Shown: piece by piece, positions 1 to 6,413 of the stretch | Position numbering within the stretch: position 1 is the first letter of the stretch | Layout of the letters: each line of letters begins with the position of its first letter | Origin: CAYJIL01 sp964370235 | GTDB lineage: Bacteria; Bacteroidota; Bacteroidia; Bacteroidales; Rikenellaceae | NCBI GenBank assembly: GCA_964370235.1 | Contig: CAYJIL010000047.1 | Coordinates: 1 to 17,578 of the forward strand | DNA: 17,578 nucleotides | Direction: 5' to 3' | Made by a program: the position numbers and the translations under genes | Notes under the pieces: generated by a model | Told to the model about the DNA's origin: nothing | Seen by the model: only the letters and a program-made list of their open reading frames with translations | Database searches by the model: none

Positions 1-985
1 TTATTGGTGCTGCTATGCCCATGTGGCTATATGCCAGTGGGGTAGCCTCACGACCACGAGGGGTGCGCTTAATAAAACCTTCTTTAATGAGGAATGGCTC
101 ATACACCTCCTCAATTGTGCCACTATCTTCGCTCACAGCAGTAGCTATGGTACCTAGCCCAACGGGGCCACCGCCAAACTTTCCGATAATGGTTTCGAGT
201 ATCTTGTTATCCATGTGGTCAAGGCCACGTGAATCGATATTTAGAGCATCGAGTGCTATTTTTGTAATGTCAATATCTATATAGCCGTCAGACTTAATCA
301 TTGCAAAATCTCTTACCCTACGAAGTAGAGCATTGGCAATACGAGGTGTACCACGGCTGCGAAGCGAAATTTCTAGTGCTGCATCTTTAGATATTTTTGA
401 ACCCAAAATACCTGCCGATCGCTCGATAATGCCACGAAGTGTGTCGGTATTATAGTATTCGAGATGACACTGAATACCAAAACGTGCCCTAAGAGGCGAA
501 GTTAAAAGCCCGCTACGAGTAGTTGCGCCAATGAGAGTAAAGCGAGCAAGCGAAATTTGGATGCTACGTGCCGATGGACCTTTGTCGAGAACAATATCAA
601 TCTTGTAATCCTCCATTGCCGAGTATAAGTACTCCTCAACAATTGGGCTTAGGCGGTGAATCTCGTCAATAAATAGTACATCACCCTCTTCTAGGTTGGT
701 AAGCAAGCCTGCTAAGTCGCCGGGCTTGTCGAGCACTGGGCCCGATGTAACCTTTAGCGAGCTATCCATCTCGGCTGCAATAATTGCCGCAAGCGTAGTT
801 TTACCAAGCCCCGGAGGGCCATGAAGCAGCACGTGGTCGAGTGACTCGCCCCTCATGCGTGCAGCACGAATATAAATATCTAGATTCTCTACGATTTTGC
901 TTTGCCCCGTAAATGCCGAGAGCGTGAGTGGTCGTATCGAATTTTCAAACTCCTTGTCTTTCTCTATATCTCTAATGTTGGCCAT
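1..985 (-). CDS. ruvB: Holliday junction branch-migration helicase RuvB (3' end cut by window)
   Basis: ATP-driven motor of the RuvABC complex, which moves Holliday junctions during recombinational repair in the cytoplasm. Reading from the ATG at 985-983 gives 328 uninterrupted residues up to the window edge, against roughly 340 for the family, so only the last few residues and the stop are missing. Visible motifs are Walker A GPPGLGKT (residues 56-63), the RuvB-typical SGPVLDKPGDLAG stretch (81-93), Walker B LFIDEIHRLSP (104-114), EEYLYSAMEDY (117-127), the sensor/arginine-finger segment GATTRSGLL (153-161), and the C-terminal winged-helix signature EEVYEPFLIKEGF plus RTPRGR. The start is the only ATG ahead of the conserved KEFENSIRPL segment; the N-terminus is short, as is common. 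It is divergent from the PspC cassette. Identification is very secure; nothing looks damaged. Confidence 0.97.
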   Translation of the reverse strand, partial: MANIRDIEKDKEFENSIRPLTLSAFTGQSKIVENLDIYIRAARMRGESLDHVLLHGPPGLGKTTLAAIIAAEMDSSLKVTSGPVLDKPGDLAGLLTNLEEGDVLFIDEIHRLSPIVEEYLYSAMEDYKIDIVLDKGPSARSIQISLARFTLIGATTRSGLLTSPLRARFGIQCHLEYYNTDTLRGIIERSAGILGSKISKDAALEISLRSRGTPRIANALLRRVRDFAMIKSDGYIDIDITKIALDALNIDSRGLDHMDNKILETIIGKFGGGPVGLGTIATAVSEDSGTIEEVYEPFLIKEGFIKRTPRGREATPLAYSHMGIAAPI

Positions 986-1009
986 ACCTTATGTAATACT
1001 CAATTGAGA

Positions 1010-1017
1010 CAAAGGTA
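1010..1017 (-). promoter_or_regulatory. Candidate -7 element for ruvB
   Basis: The minus strand reads TACCTTTG, an exact match to the Bacteroidetes -7 consensus TAnnTTTG, 24 bases before the ruvB ATG. I see no convincing TTTG at the expected -33 distance, so this is a half-supported promoter. Confidence 0.45.
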
Positions 1018-1101
1018 TAAATTTTTTTCGGTTTTTGCTCATTGCCATGCGTAGTAGGGGCTATGTTGCAATCAAAGTTAGTATTTATTATATAATAATT
1101 G

Positions 1102-1142
1102 ATAAATTTATGTACTATGTTTTGCATAGTACATAAATTTAT
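1102..1142. repeat. Perfect 18+18 bp palindrome, candidate operator of the PspC/PadR cassette
   Basis: Left arm 1102-1119 is ATAAATTTATGTACTATG and right arm 1125-1142 is its exact reverse complement, separated by five bases (TTTTG). I checked all 18 pairs. The central TTTG (1121-1124) is also the -33 element of the plus-strand promoter and the right arm fills its spacer, so a protein bound here would block RNA polymerase. The arms contain ATGT and ACAT, the half-site words reported for PadR-family operators, though their spacing here (17 bases) is wider than the 8 I recall for classical PadR sites. The site lies upstream of the expected transcription start, so it should act as DNA rather than as an RNA hairpin. 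It is not a ruvB terminator, since ruvB begins rather than ends on this side. Confidence 0.7.
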
Positions 1143-1151
1143 ATATCTTTG
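1121..1151 (+). promoter_or_regulatory. Promoter of the PspC/PadR cassette
   Basis: The -33 element TTTG (1121-1124), a 19-base spacer and the -7 element TATCTTTG (1144-1151) match the Bacteroidetes primary sigma consensus TTTG-N19-21-TAnnTTTG. The -7 box ends 36 bases before the ATG at 1188, leaving a leader of about 30 bases. The promoter overlaps the palindrome at 1102-1142, implying repression at this site. Confidence 0.75.
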
Positions 1152-1187
1152 TATCATATTAATGGTAGTATAAAACAATTATATATT

Positions 1188-1658
1188 ATGAAAAAGACAG
1201 TTTCTGTAAACATGGGTGGCGTTGCTGTTGTGATAGATGATGATGCTTACATATTGCTAAGTAATTATTTGTCGGACATAAAAGAGCGATGTGATGATAA
1301 CTCGCCCGAAATTATTAACGATATCGAGTTTCGTTTGTCCGAGATATTTATGGATATGGGGGTAGACCGTTATAGGGTAGTCACCATCGAAATGGCAAAA
1401 ATGGCAATATCTCAAATTGGAAGTGCCGATGTTTTTGGCTCGCCACGCAAAGTGGTTACGGAGCCCATTACAAAACTACGCCGTATGAGCTCCGACAAAG
1501 TAATTGCAGGGGTTTGTAGCGGATTGGCTCGATATATGGACATCGACCCAATCGTAATTAGGCTTTCGCTACTGCTTTCAATGTTTTTTGCTGGATTTGG
1601 TTTAATGGCATACATTATCTTGTGGATAGTTTTACCTTTAGATAGTAATGATAAATAA
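1188..1658 (+). CDS. PspC-domain membrane protein with N-terminal cytoplasmic domain
   Basis: 156-residue protein, first gene of the cassette. Residues 1-84 form a soluble alpha/beta domain (VNMGGVAVVIDDDAY at 7-21, VVTIEMAKMAISQIGSADVFG at the end) that recurs in the 555-residue protein of the same operon. Residues about 97-150 are a PspC domain: a basic LRRMSSDKVIAGVCSGLARY segment and then two hydrophobic stretches ending in LWIVLP. PspC proteins sense or damp inner-membrane stress; in enterobacteria PspC relays stress to the phage-shock system. The exact role in Bacteroidetes is not established. The ATG at 1188 is chosen over an in-frame TTG at 1149 because the TTG lies inside the -7 promoter box and MKKTVSVN is the usual family start. 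The next gene follows after 12 bases. Confidence 0.85.
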   Translation: MKKTVSVNMGGVAVVIDDDAYILLSNYLSDIKERCDDNSPEIINDIEFRLSEIFMDMGVDRYRVVTIEMAKMAISQIGSADVFGSPRKVVTEPITKLRRMSSDKVIAGVCSGLARYMDIDPIVIRLSLLLSMFFAGFGLMAYIILWIVLPLDSNDK

Positions 1659-1670
1659 AATAGTTGAATT

Positions 1671-1901
1671 ATGGCTGGATTAGGAGTTCTTAGAAGAGAC
1701 ACCACACACTCTATTGCAGGAGGTGTGTGTAGTGGTTTGGCTGCATATTTTGATTTGAGCAAAGATCGCATTCGCATAGCGGCAATTTTGCTATTCATAT
1801 TTGGCGGCTCGGGTATTTTGTTGTATGCTATCTTGTGGGTGGCTGTGCCAGCGGCAACAACACAACAAGAGATAGAGTATATGAAAAGACACAATGGTTA
1901 A
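1671..1901 (+). CDS. Stand-alone mini PspC-domain protein
   Basis: 76-residue protein that is almost nothing but a PspC domain: LRRDTTHSIAGGVCSGLAAYF (residues 7-27), a basic DRIR turn, then a hydrophobic segment with a glycine break (about 35-58, IFGGSGILLYAILWVAVP) and a short polar tail ending KRHNG. Predicted inner-membrane protein. It closely resembles the PspC part of the preceding protein (IAGVCSGLARY against IAGGVCSGLAAY) and probably arose by duplication without the N-terminal domain. It lies 12 bases after the previous stop and 11 bases before the PadR gene, so the genes are almost certainly cotranscribed. It may act as a partner or modulator of the larger PspC proteins; that is inference from context. 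Confidence 0.85.
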   Translation: MAGLGVLRRDTTHSIAGGVCSGLAAYFDLSKDRIRIAAILLFIFGGSGILLYAILWVAVPAATTQQEIEYMKRHNG

Positions 1902-1912
1902 AATAGAGGGTT

Positions 1913-2260
1913 ATGGATTTTAATGTAGATAATATAAAAGCGCAAATGCGTAAAGGAACTCTAGAGTATTGTATCTTATCGATACTCTCTAGGGGTGATG
2001 CCTACGCATCGCAAATCATAGCAGAGCTAAAAGCCTCTAAAATGATTGTCGTTGAGGGGACGCTATATCCCCTGCTAACACGTCAAAAGAATAATGGTTT
2101 GCTCTCATATCGTTGGGAGGAGTCGACCCAAGGTCCACCTCGCAAATACTATACACTTACGGCAAAAGGTGCCGAGTTTTTGGCTCACCTAGACGAGGCG
2201 TGGAGCGAGCTTATAGAGCAGATATTTGTAATTAGGAATGGTGAAAAACACGAAGAATAG
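1913..2260 (+). CDS. PadR-family transcriptional regulator
   Basis: 115-residue cytoplasmic DNA-binding protein. The PadR winged helix is clear: QMRKGTLEYCILSILSRG (11-28) and YASQIIAELK (31-40) form helices 1-2, VVEGTLYPLLTRQKNNGLL (47-65) the recognition helix and following turn, and YRWEESTQGPPRKYYTLTAKG (66-86) the wing. A short C-terminal helix (88-106) would dimerise, as in the small PadR subfamily. It sits inside the PspC cassette, 11 bases after the mini-PspC gene and 2 bases before the large PspC gene. PadR genes next to PspC or related membrane-stress genes are common, and the regulator usually represses its own operon. The palindrome at 1102-1142 is the obvious candidate target. 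The inducing signal cannot be read from the sequence. Confidence 0.93.
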   Translation: MDFNVDNIKAQMRKGTLEYCILSILSRGDAYASQIIAELKASKMIVVEGTLYPLLTRQKNNGLLSYRWEESTQGPPRKYYTLTAKGAEFLAHLDEAWSELIEQIFVIRNGEKHEE

Positions 2261-2262
2261 TT

Positions 2263-3930
2263 ATGAAAGAAATTAGAGGGGTAAATATAGCAGGCATGGC
2301 ATTCACAATTGAGGTTGATGCTGCCGAAATTCTAGATAATTATATATCGGGAATTTCACAAAAATATAAAGGTAGTGATCTAGAGGGCGAGTTGGTTGCC
2401 GATATTGAATCTCGTATCGCAGAACTGCTTTTGACACAGATACACGAGCCTAGTGTTGTGGTAACAATAGCACAAGTTAATGATGTTATAGAGCAGCTTG
2501 GTAGTGTCGAGAGCTTCGAGGATGACACTCTTGAGTCATCGGAGCCACAAACAAAAGAGTATACACATAGTGGAGCACTGGGCGAGCGTAGGTTATATCG
2601 CAACATGGATGGTGCAAAGCTAGGAGGTGTAATTAATGGTATTGCAGCATACTTTAAAGGCGATGTAACTATATATCGATTGATTTATGCAATTTTGGCA
2701 GGTGTTTTGTTGTTTAACAACGATAGCTTGGGCGAGGCATGGTTAATATGTACATCTCTATATTTTGCAATGTGGATATTTACTCCCGTTGCAAAAACAG
2801 CAAGCCAAAAATTACAGATGCAAGGACGTAAGGTTACCCCTAGCTCTATTGAAGACACACTCAGACGAGAGCTAGACAATGCACTACCGCCCCACAAAAG
2901 CAAGCGTACAGCATCACTATTTGCAGGTTTATTATATGGCTTAGGTCGAATACTTCGCTTTTTTGTGATTCTAATAATTTCGATAGTCTCAATTATAATC
3001 CTAATCTCGATAATAGCCGCAATTTCGGGTATGAGCATATTCTTTGCCCCTATGCTAGCAATTGCTGCAACCGTAACGGCACTGCCTGTTGTAGCTATGA
3101 TAGCTATTGCTATTATAATGTTATTACCTCCTGTTTTGTTGCTGCTTTTTCTTGCAAAATTGGTGTTTAAATTTAAGGTTAGCAGATATGTAGGCATTAC
3201 TTTCTTTGCTCTGTTTTGCATCTCAATTGCCTATATAGTGTATTCGCTTACAAGTAACGTGCTACCTTACCACCAAGATAGGGCAACTAATACCGTTGTG
3301 CAAACCATTGCTAGCGACACACTATATGTTGAGCCACTACCAAGTGCTACACTAGAGGGCAAAAGTCGATCTATGATGGGCGATAATAATATAGCATTCA
3401 AAATCACAAACATCGATTTTAACCAAAGCGTAGACTCACTATTTAAAATAAAAATAGAGCGCACATCGTCGGGCGAGAGCTATGCCGATGCCGAGTATCG
3501 TGCCTCGGAACTAGAGTTCGATTACAAGATTGTGGGCAATAAACTAATGCTCGACCCCGATATTGACAGAACAAAGATTGAGGGACTTGCCAACGTAGAT
3601 TGTAGGCTAACTATATATGTTCCAAAGGGTGCAAACGTAGTTGTATCAGACCGCTTTAAACGATATAACTACCAAAAGAAGTATAATAATTATATCTCAG
3701 ACGAAATAGTATCTAGTATCGAAAATGTTGATAATGCAATAGATAAAGATATTGCACGACAGGTAGTTAACGAAGTGCAAACAGCCTTTATGAAAGGCAA
3801 TCACAGTATTGTTATCGATGACGATGGTATTAAAATGAGTATTGTTGATGGTGGTGAGGTGCAAGGCATAACCATAGACGACGATGGCATAATAATTCGC
3901 CGAAGAAATGATACTCTAGTTGTAAAGTAG
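2263..3930 (+). CDS. Large PspC-domain polytopic membrane protein
   Basis: 555-residue membrane protein, last gene of the cassette. Residues 1-87 repeat the soluble domain of the first gene (GVNIAGMAFTIEVDAAEILDNY, then VVVTIAQVNDVIEQLGSVESF). Residues about 108-176 are a divergent PspC domain (RLYRNMDGAKLGGVINGIAAYF and a membrane pair ending WIFTPV). A basic cytoplasmic linker (180-216) leads to several transmembrane segments between about 228 and 332. The remaining 220 residues are beta-rich and polar, predicted outside the membrane, and end with the twice-used phrase IDDDGI (518-523 and 538-543), suggesting a beta-solenoid or adhesin-like repeat. It could sense envelope damage outside and signal through the PspC and N-terminal parts; that is inference. 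The start follows the PadR stop by two bases. The gene ends 22 bases before a strong terminator. Confidence 0.85.
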   Translation: MKEIRGVNIAGMAFTIEVDAAEILDNYISGISQKYKGSDLEGELVADIESRIAELLLTQIHEPSVVVTIAQVNDVIEQLGSVESFEDDTLESSEPQTKEYTHSGALGERRLYRNMDGAKLGGVINGIAAYFKGDVTIYRLIYAILAGVLLFNNDSLGEAWLICTSLYFAMWIFTPVAKTASQKLQMQGRKVTPSSIEDTLRRELDNALPPHKSKRTASLFAGLLYGLGRILRFFVILIISIVSIIILISIIAAISGMSIFFAPMLAIAATVTALPVVAMIAIAIIMLLPPVLLLLFLAKLVFKFKVSRYVGITFFALFCISIAYIVYSLTSNVLPYHQDRATNTVVQTIASDTLYVEPLPSATLEGKSRSMMGDNNIAFKITNIDFNQSVDSLFKIKIERTSSGESYADAEYRASELEFDYKIVGNKLMLDPDIDRTKIEGLANVDCRLTIYVPKGANVVVSDRFKRYNYQKKYNNYISDEIVSSIENVDNAIDKDIARQVVNEVQTAFMKGNHSIVIDDDGIKMSIVDGGEVQGITIDDDGIIIRRRNDTLVVK

Positions 3931-3952
3931 ATCTTTATTGGCTAATAAATAG

Positions 3953-3993
3953 AATGAGGGTGTTTCGAACTAAATCGAAACACCCTCATTTTG
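3953..3993. terminator. Bidirectional intrinsic terminator
   Basis: A 16-bp perfect stem (3953-3968 with 3975-3990, loop ACTAAA) is followed on the plus strand by TTTTG. It lies between convergent genes: the PspC cassette ends at 3930 and the GH92 gene ends at 4028. On the minus strand the stem is followed by CTATTTATT, so it can serve both directions. Confidence 0.88.
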
Positions 3994-4027
3994 TATGAAT
4001 TTGTGTAAAATGCTATGAGTATCGCAA

Positions 4028-6313
4028 CTACTCTTGGCTCTCGTTTGACATAGAGTAGGGCGCAGCCTCCTCGCTTGTTCGGTAGTCGTAGTTTGGCTTG
4101 TCGCTCATAGTGAATGATAGCTCGGCTCCATTCTCTACTTGCTCAAAGGTGATATAGTTCTTTTGCCAAGTTTTGCCATCGAGCTTCATTTTCTCAACAT
4201 ATCTGTTGTCGCCTAGGCTATTTCCTTTTGCGTTAATTACTATGTCGCTACCATTTGGGCGGTGCAGGGTCACTTTGTCAAACAGTGGTGCACCTAGCGC
4301 ATATTCGCCCGCTACTGGGCAAACAGGGTAGAAACCCATTGCCGAGAATACATACCAAGCCGATGTTTGACCATTATCCTCGTCACCGCAATAGCCATCG
4401 GGCATAGGCGTATATAGACGATTCATAATCTCTCGCACCCAATACTGTGTTTTCCAAGGCTGCCCCACATAGTCATAAAGATATGGCATGTGTTGTGCAG
4501 GCTGATTACCGTGTGCATAGTTACCCATATTTGCAATCTGCATTTCGGTAATTTCGTGTATGCGCTTGCCATAGTAGCTATCGTCATAAATTGGCGGAAC
4601 AACAAATACCGAATCTAGCATAGCTGTAAACTCCTCTTTGCCACCCATCAAATCTTGTAGACCCTTAATATCGTGGAACACAGACCACGTGTAGTGCCAA
4701 GCATTACCCTCGGTAAATACGCCTCCCCATTTGTATGGGCTAAATGGAGTCTCGAATCTGCCAAGCGAATCTTTACCACGCATTAGCTTATGCTCGTTGT
4801 CGAATAGGTTTTTGTAGTTTTGGGCACGCTCTTTGTATTTTTGTATTCTATCTTCTGCGAGCCCCATCTTTTGCCCCATCTTCCATATACACCAGTCGTT
4901 ATATGCATACTCTAGTGTGCGAGCAGCACTCTCTCGTATTCCTACATCAAACGGAACATAACCCAGTGTATTGTAGTATTGGTGTCCATATCTACCAGTG
5001 GTATTAACTGTTGGGTGTACGTTGTGTGCACCATGTTCCATACCTTCGAAATATTCAAGAGCATTATCGGTGTGTATCCCACGCATATATACATCGGCAA
5101 TAACCGATGCCGAATTGTTACCCACCATGCACCAGCGGTGGCCGGGTGTTGCCCACTCGGGGAAGAAACCACTCTCTCTGTATGTGTTCAGTAGACCTAT
5201 CTGGAATTTCTCTGCCATATCGGGATATGCAAGGTTTATAAGTGGCATCAGGGCACGGAAAGTATCCCAAAAACCTGTATCACCAAACAGATAACCTTTT
5301 TCTACCTTGCTATTATATGGGCTGTAATGCACAATTTCGCCATCTGCCGTTATTTCGTACAACGCTCTAGGGAATAGTAGCGAGCGATATAGACAAGAGT
5401 AGAATGTGGTTAGCTGCTTTTCGCTACCACCTTCGGCCTCGATGCGGCTAAGGACATCGTTCCACTCGTCTTTGCCTTGTGCTACCAGATTCTCAAATGT
5501 AATATTTTCTGACTCTTTAAGGTTTTGGTGTGCCTGTGCAATATCTATGAAAGACGATGCAATGCGAATGTTTTTAACATCTGCACGATTGGTTGCAAAG
5601 CGCACCGATGCAATAACATGATTACCCTTGTGCTCTTGCACTCCATCTAGCTTTTCTCCATCGCAATATATCGCAGCTTCGATGAATGGCTCGGCAAACT
5701 TAACCACAAACCAGTTGTGAAAATTATCGCCCACACCACCACTATTGCGAGTAGAGTAGCCCTCTATGGTTTGGTTGTCTACAATTTTTATATAAGAGCC
5801 TTGATCGTATGCGTCAATCACAAACCCCGAGCTATCTGCTTTTGGATACTTAACCTTAAAATATGCCGATCTCGACGTTGTCGTCATCTCGGTTGTTACA
5901 TCATGGTCGGCCAAATATACCGAATAGTAATAGGCTTTTGATACTTCGACCTTGTGTGAGAACCAGCTTTTGCGCACCTCCTGATCTACATTGCGCCAGT
6001 TTGAAACGGGCATAACAGCAAACTGTCCATAGTCGTTCATCCATGGGCTAGGCTGGTGTGTTTGCTTAAAACCACGAAGAATGGGTGTGTCATAGGTGTA
6101 GGTCCACCCGTGCCCCATTAGGCCCGTTTGTGGAGTCCAAAAGTGCATACCCCACGGGCGTGCAACAGCAGGGTAAGTATTGCCGTTTGATAGTGCATTA
6201 ACCGATTGGCTGCCAATAAGTGGCATTACATAATCGGCATAATTTACCTCTTCTTTAACCTTGTTACAGCCAAATAGAAGTAGTGTTAGGGAGATTAGAA
6301 TTAATTTTTTCAT
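4028..6313 (-). CDS. GH92 exo-alpha-mannosidase lipoprotein, probably alpha-1,2-specific
   Basis: 761-residue, calcium-dependent exo-alpha-mannosidase removing terminal mannose from N-glycans or mannans. MKKLILISLTLLLFGC is a lipoprotein signal (lipobox Cys16), and the following NKVKEE resembles acidic surface-export signals. The N-terminal beta-sandwich holds GNTYPAVARPWG and GFKQTHQPSPWMNDYG. The (alpha/alpha)6 catalytic part holds GFWDTFRALMPL (347-358), FTEGNAWHYTW (533-543), RIHEITEM (584-591), HGNQPAQHMPYLYDY (601-615) and GDEDNGQTSAWYVF (643-656). Compared with the B. thetaiotaomicron enzyme Bt3990 as I recall it, Glu535 matches the general acid Glu533, Asp644/Asp646 match the base pair 642/644, and His586-Glu587 match the His584-Glu585 that select alpha-1,2 linkages, all at a constant +2 offset. 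It follows the other GH92 gene by 100 bases and has no clear promoter of its own. Confidence 0.93.
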   Translation of the reverse strand: MKKLILISLTLLLFGCNKVKEEVNYADYVMPLIGSQSVNALSNGNTYPAVARPWGMHFWTPQTGLMGHGWTYTYDTPILRGFKQTHQPSPWMNDYGQFAVMPVSNWRNVDQEVRKSWFSHKVEVSKAYYYSVYLADHDVTTEMTTTSRSAYFKVKYPKADSSGFVIDAYDQGSYIKIVDNQTIEGYSTRNSGGVGDNFHNWFVVKFAEPFIEAAIYCDGEKLDGVQEHKGNHVIASVRFATNRADVKNIRIASSFIDIAQAHQNLKESENITFENLVAQGKDEWNDVLSRIEAEGGSEKQLTTFYSCLYRSLLFPRALYEITADGEIVHYSPYNSKVEKGYLFGDTGFWDTFRALMPLINLAYPDMAEKFQIGLLNTYRESGFFPEWATPGHRWCMVGNNSASVIADVYMRGIHTDNALEYFEGMEHGAHNVHPTVNTTGRYGHQYYNTLGYVPFDVGIRESAARTLEYAYNDWCIWKMGQKMGLAEDRIQKYKERAQNYKNLFDNEHKLMRGKDSLGRFETPFSPYKWGGVFTEGNAWHYTWSVFHDIKGLQDLMGGKEEFTAMLDSVFVVPPIYDDSYYGKRIHEITEMQIANMGNYAHGNQPAQHMPYLYDYVGQPWKTQYWVREIMNRLYTPMPDGYCGDEDNGQTSAWYVFSAMGFYPVCPVAGEYALGAPLFDKVTLHRPNGSDIVINAKGNSLGDNRYVEKMKLDGKTWQKNYITFEQVENGAELSFTMSDKPNYDYRTSEEAAPYSMSNESQE

Positions 6314-6339
6314 CTATTTAGGTTTATAATTATTTTAGA

Positions 6340-6376
6340 AATGCCCGATAAAATTAACCTAATTCTACCGGGCATT
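6340..6376 (-). terminator. Hairpin between the two GH92 genes (terminator or attenuator)
   Basis: In minus-strand RNA the segment forms a 17-bp stem with a 3-base loop: eight pairs of AAUGCCCG with CGGGCAUU, then nine more including two G-U pairs. On the plus strand those two positions become A-C mismatches, so the structure belongs to the minus transcript. It sits 38 bases after the upstream GH92 stop and 26 bases before the next GH92 start. The tail (UCUAAAAUAAUUAU) is a poor U-tract, so termination is probably partial. Confidence 0.6.
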
Positions 6377-6413
6377 GCCACTTTAAAATTCTCTGTAAGA
6401 GAGAGTGTATATA

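Noticed and set aside
1102..1142. Palindrome as a transcription terminator
   Set aside because: Both flanking genes point away from it, so nothing ends here; it coincides with promoter elements instead.
972..1178. 68-codon minus-strand open frame across the ruvB-PspC gap
   Set aside because: It covers both promoters and the palindrome, starts inside the PspC leader and overlaps the ruvB start; the product has no recognisable features.
2685..3221. 178-codon minus-strand frame inside the large PspC gene
   Set aside because: It is a mirror of the hydrophobic plus-strand membrane helices; the plus-strand gene has clear domains and operon context.
4744..5294. Plus-strand open frames of 70-98 codons inside the first GH92 gene
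   Set aside because: They lie antisense to a strongly conserved enzyme and have no family-like composition.
4028..6313. Gln604 in HGNQP as loss of the catalytic acid in the first GH92
   Set aside because: Residue spacing places the general acid at Glu535 in TEGN, which is present; the HGNQP glutamine goes with the alpha-1,2 type motif set and is not evidence of an inactive enzyme.
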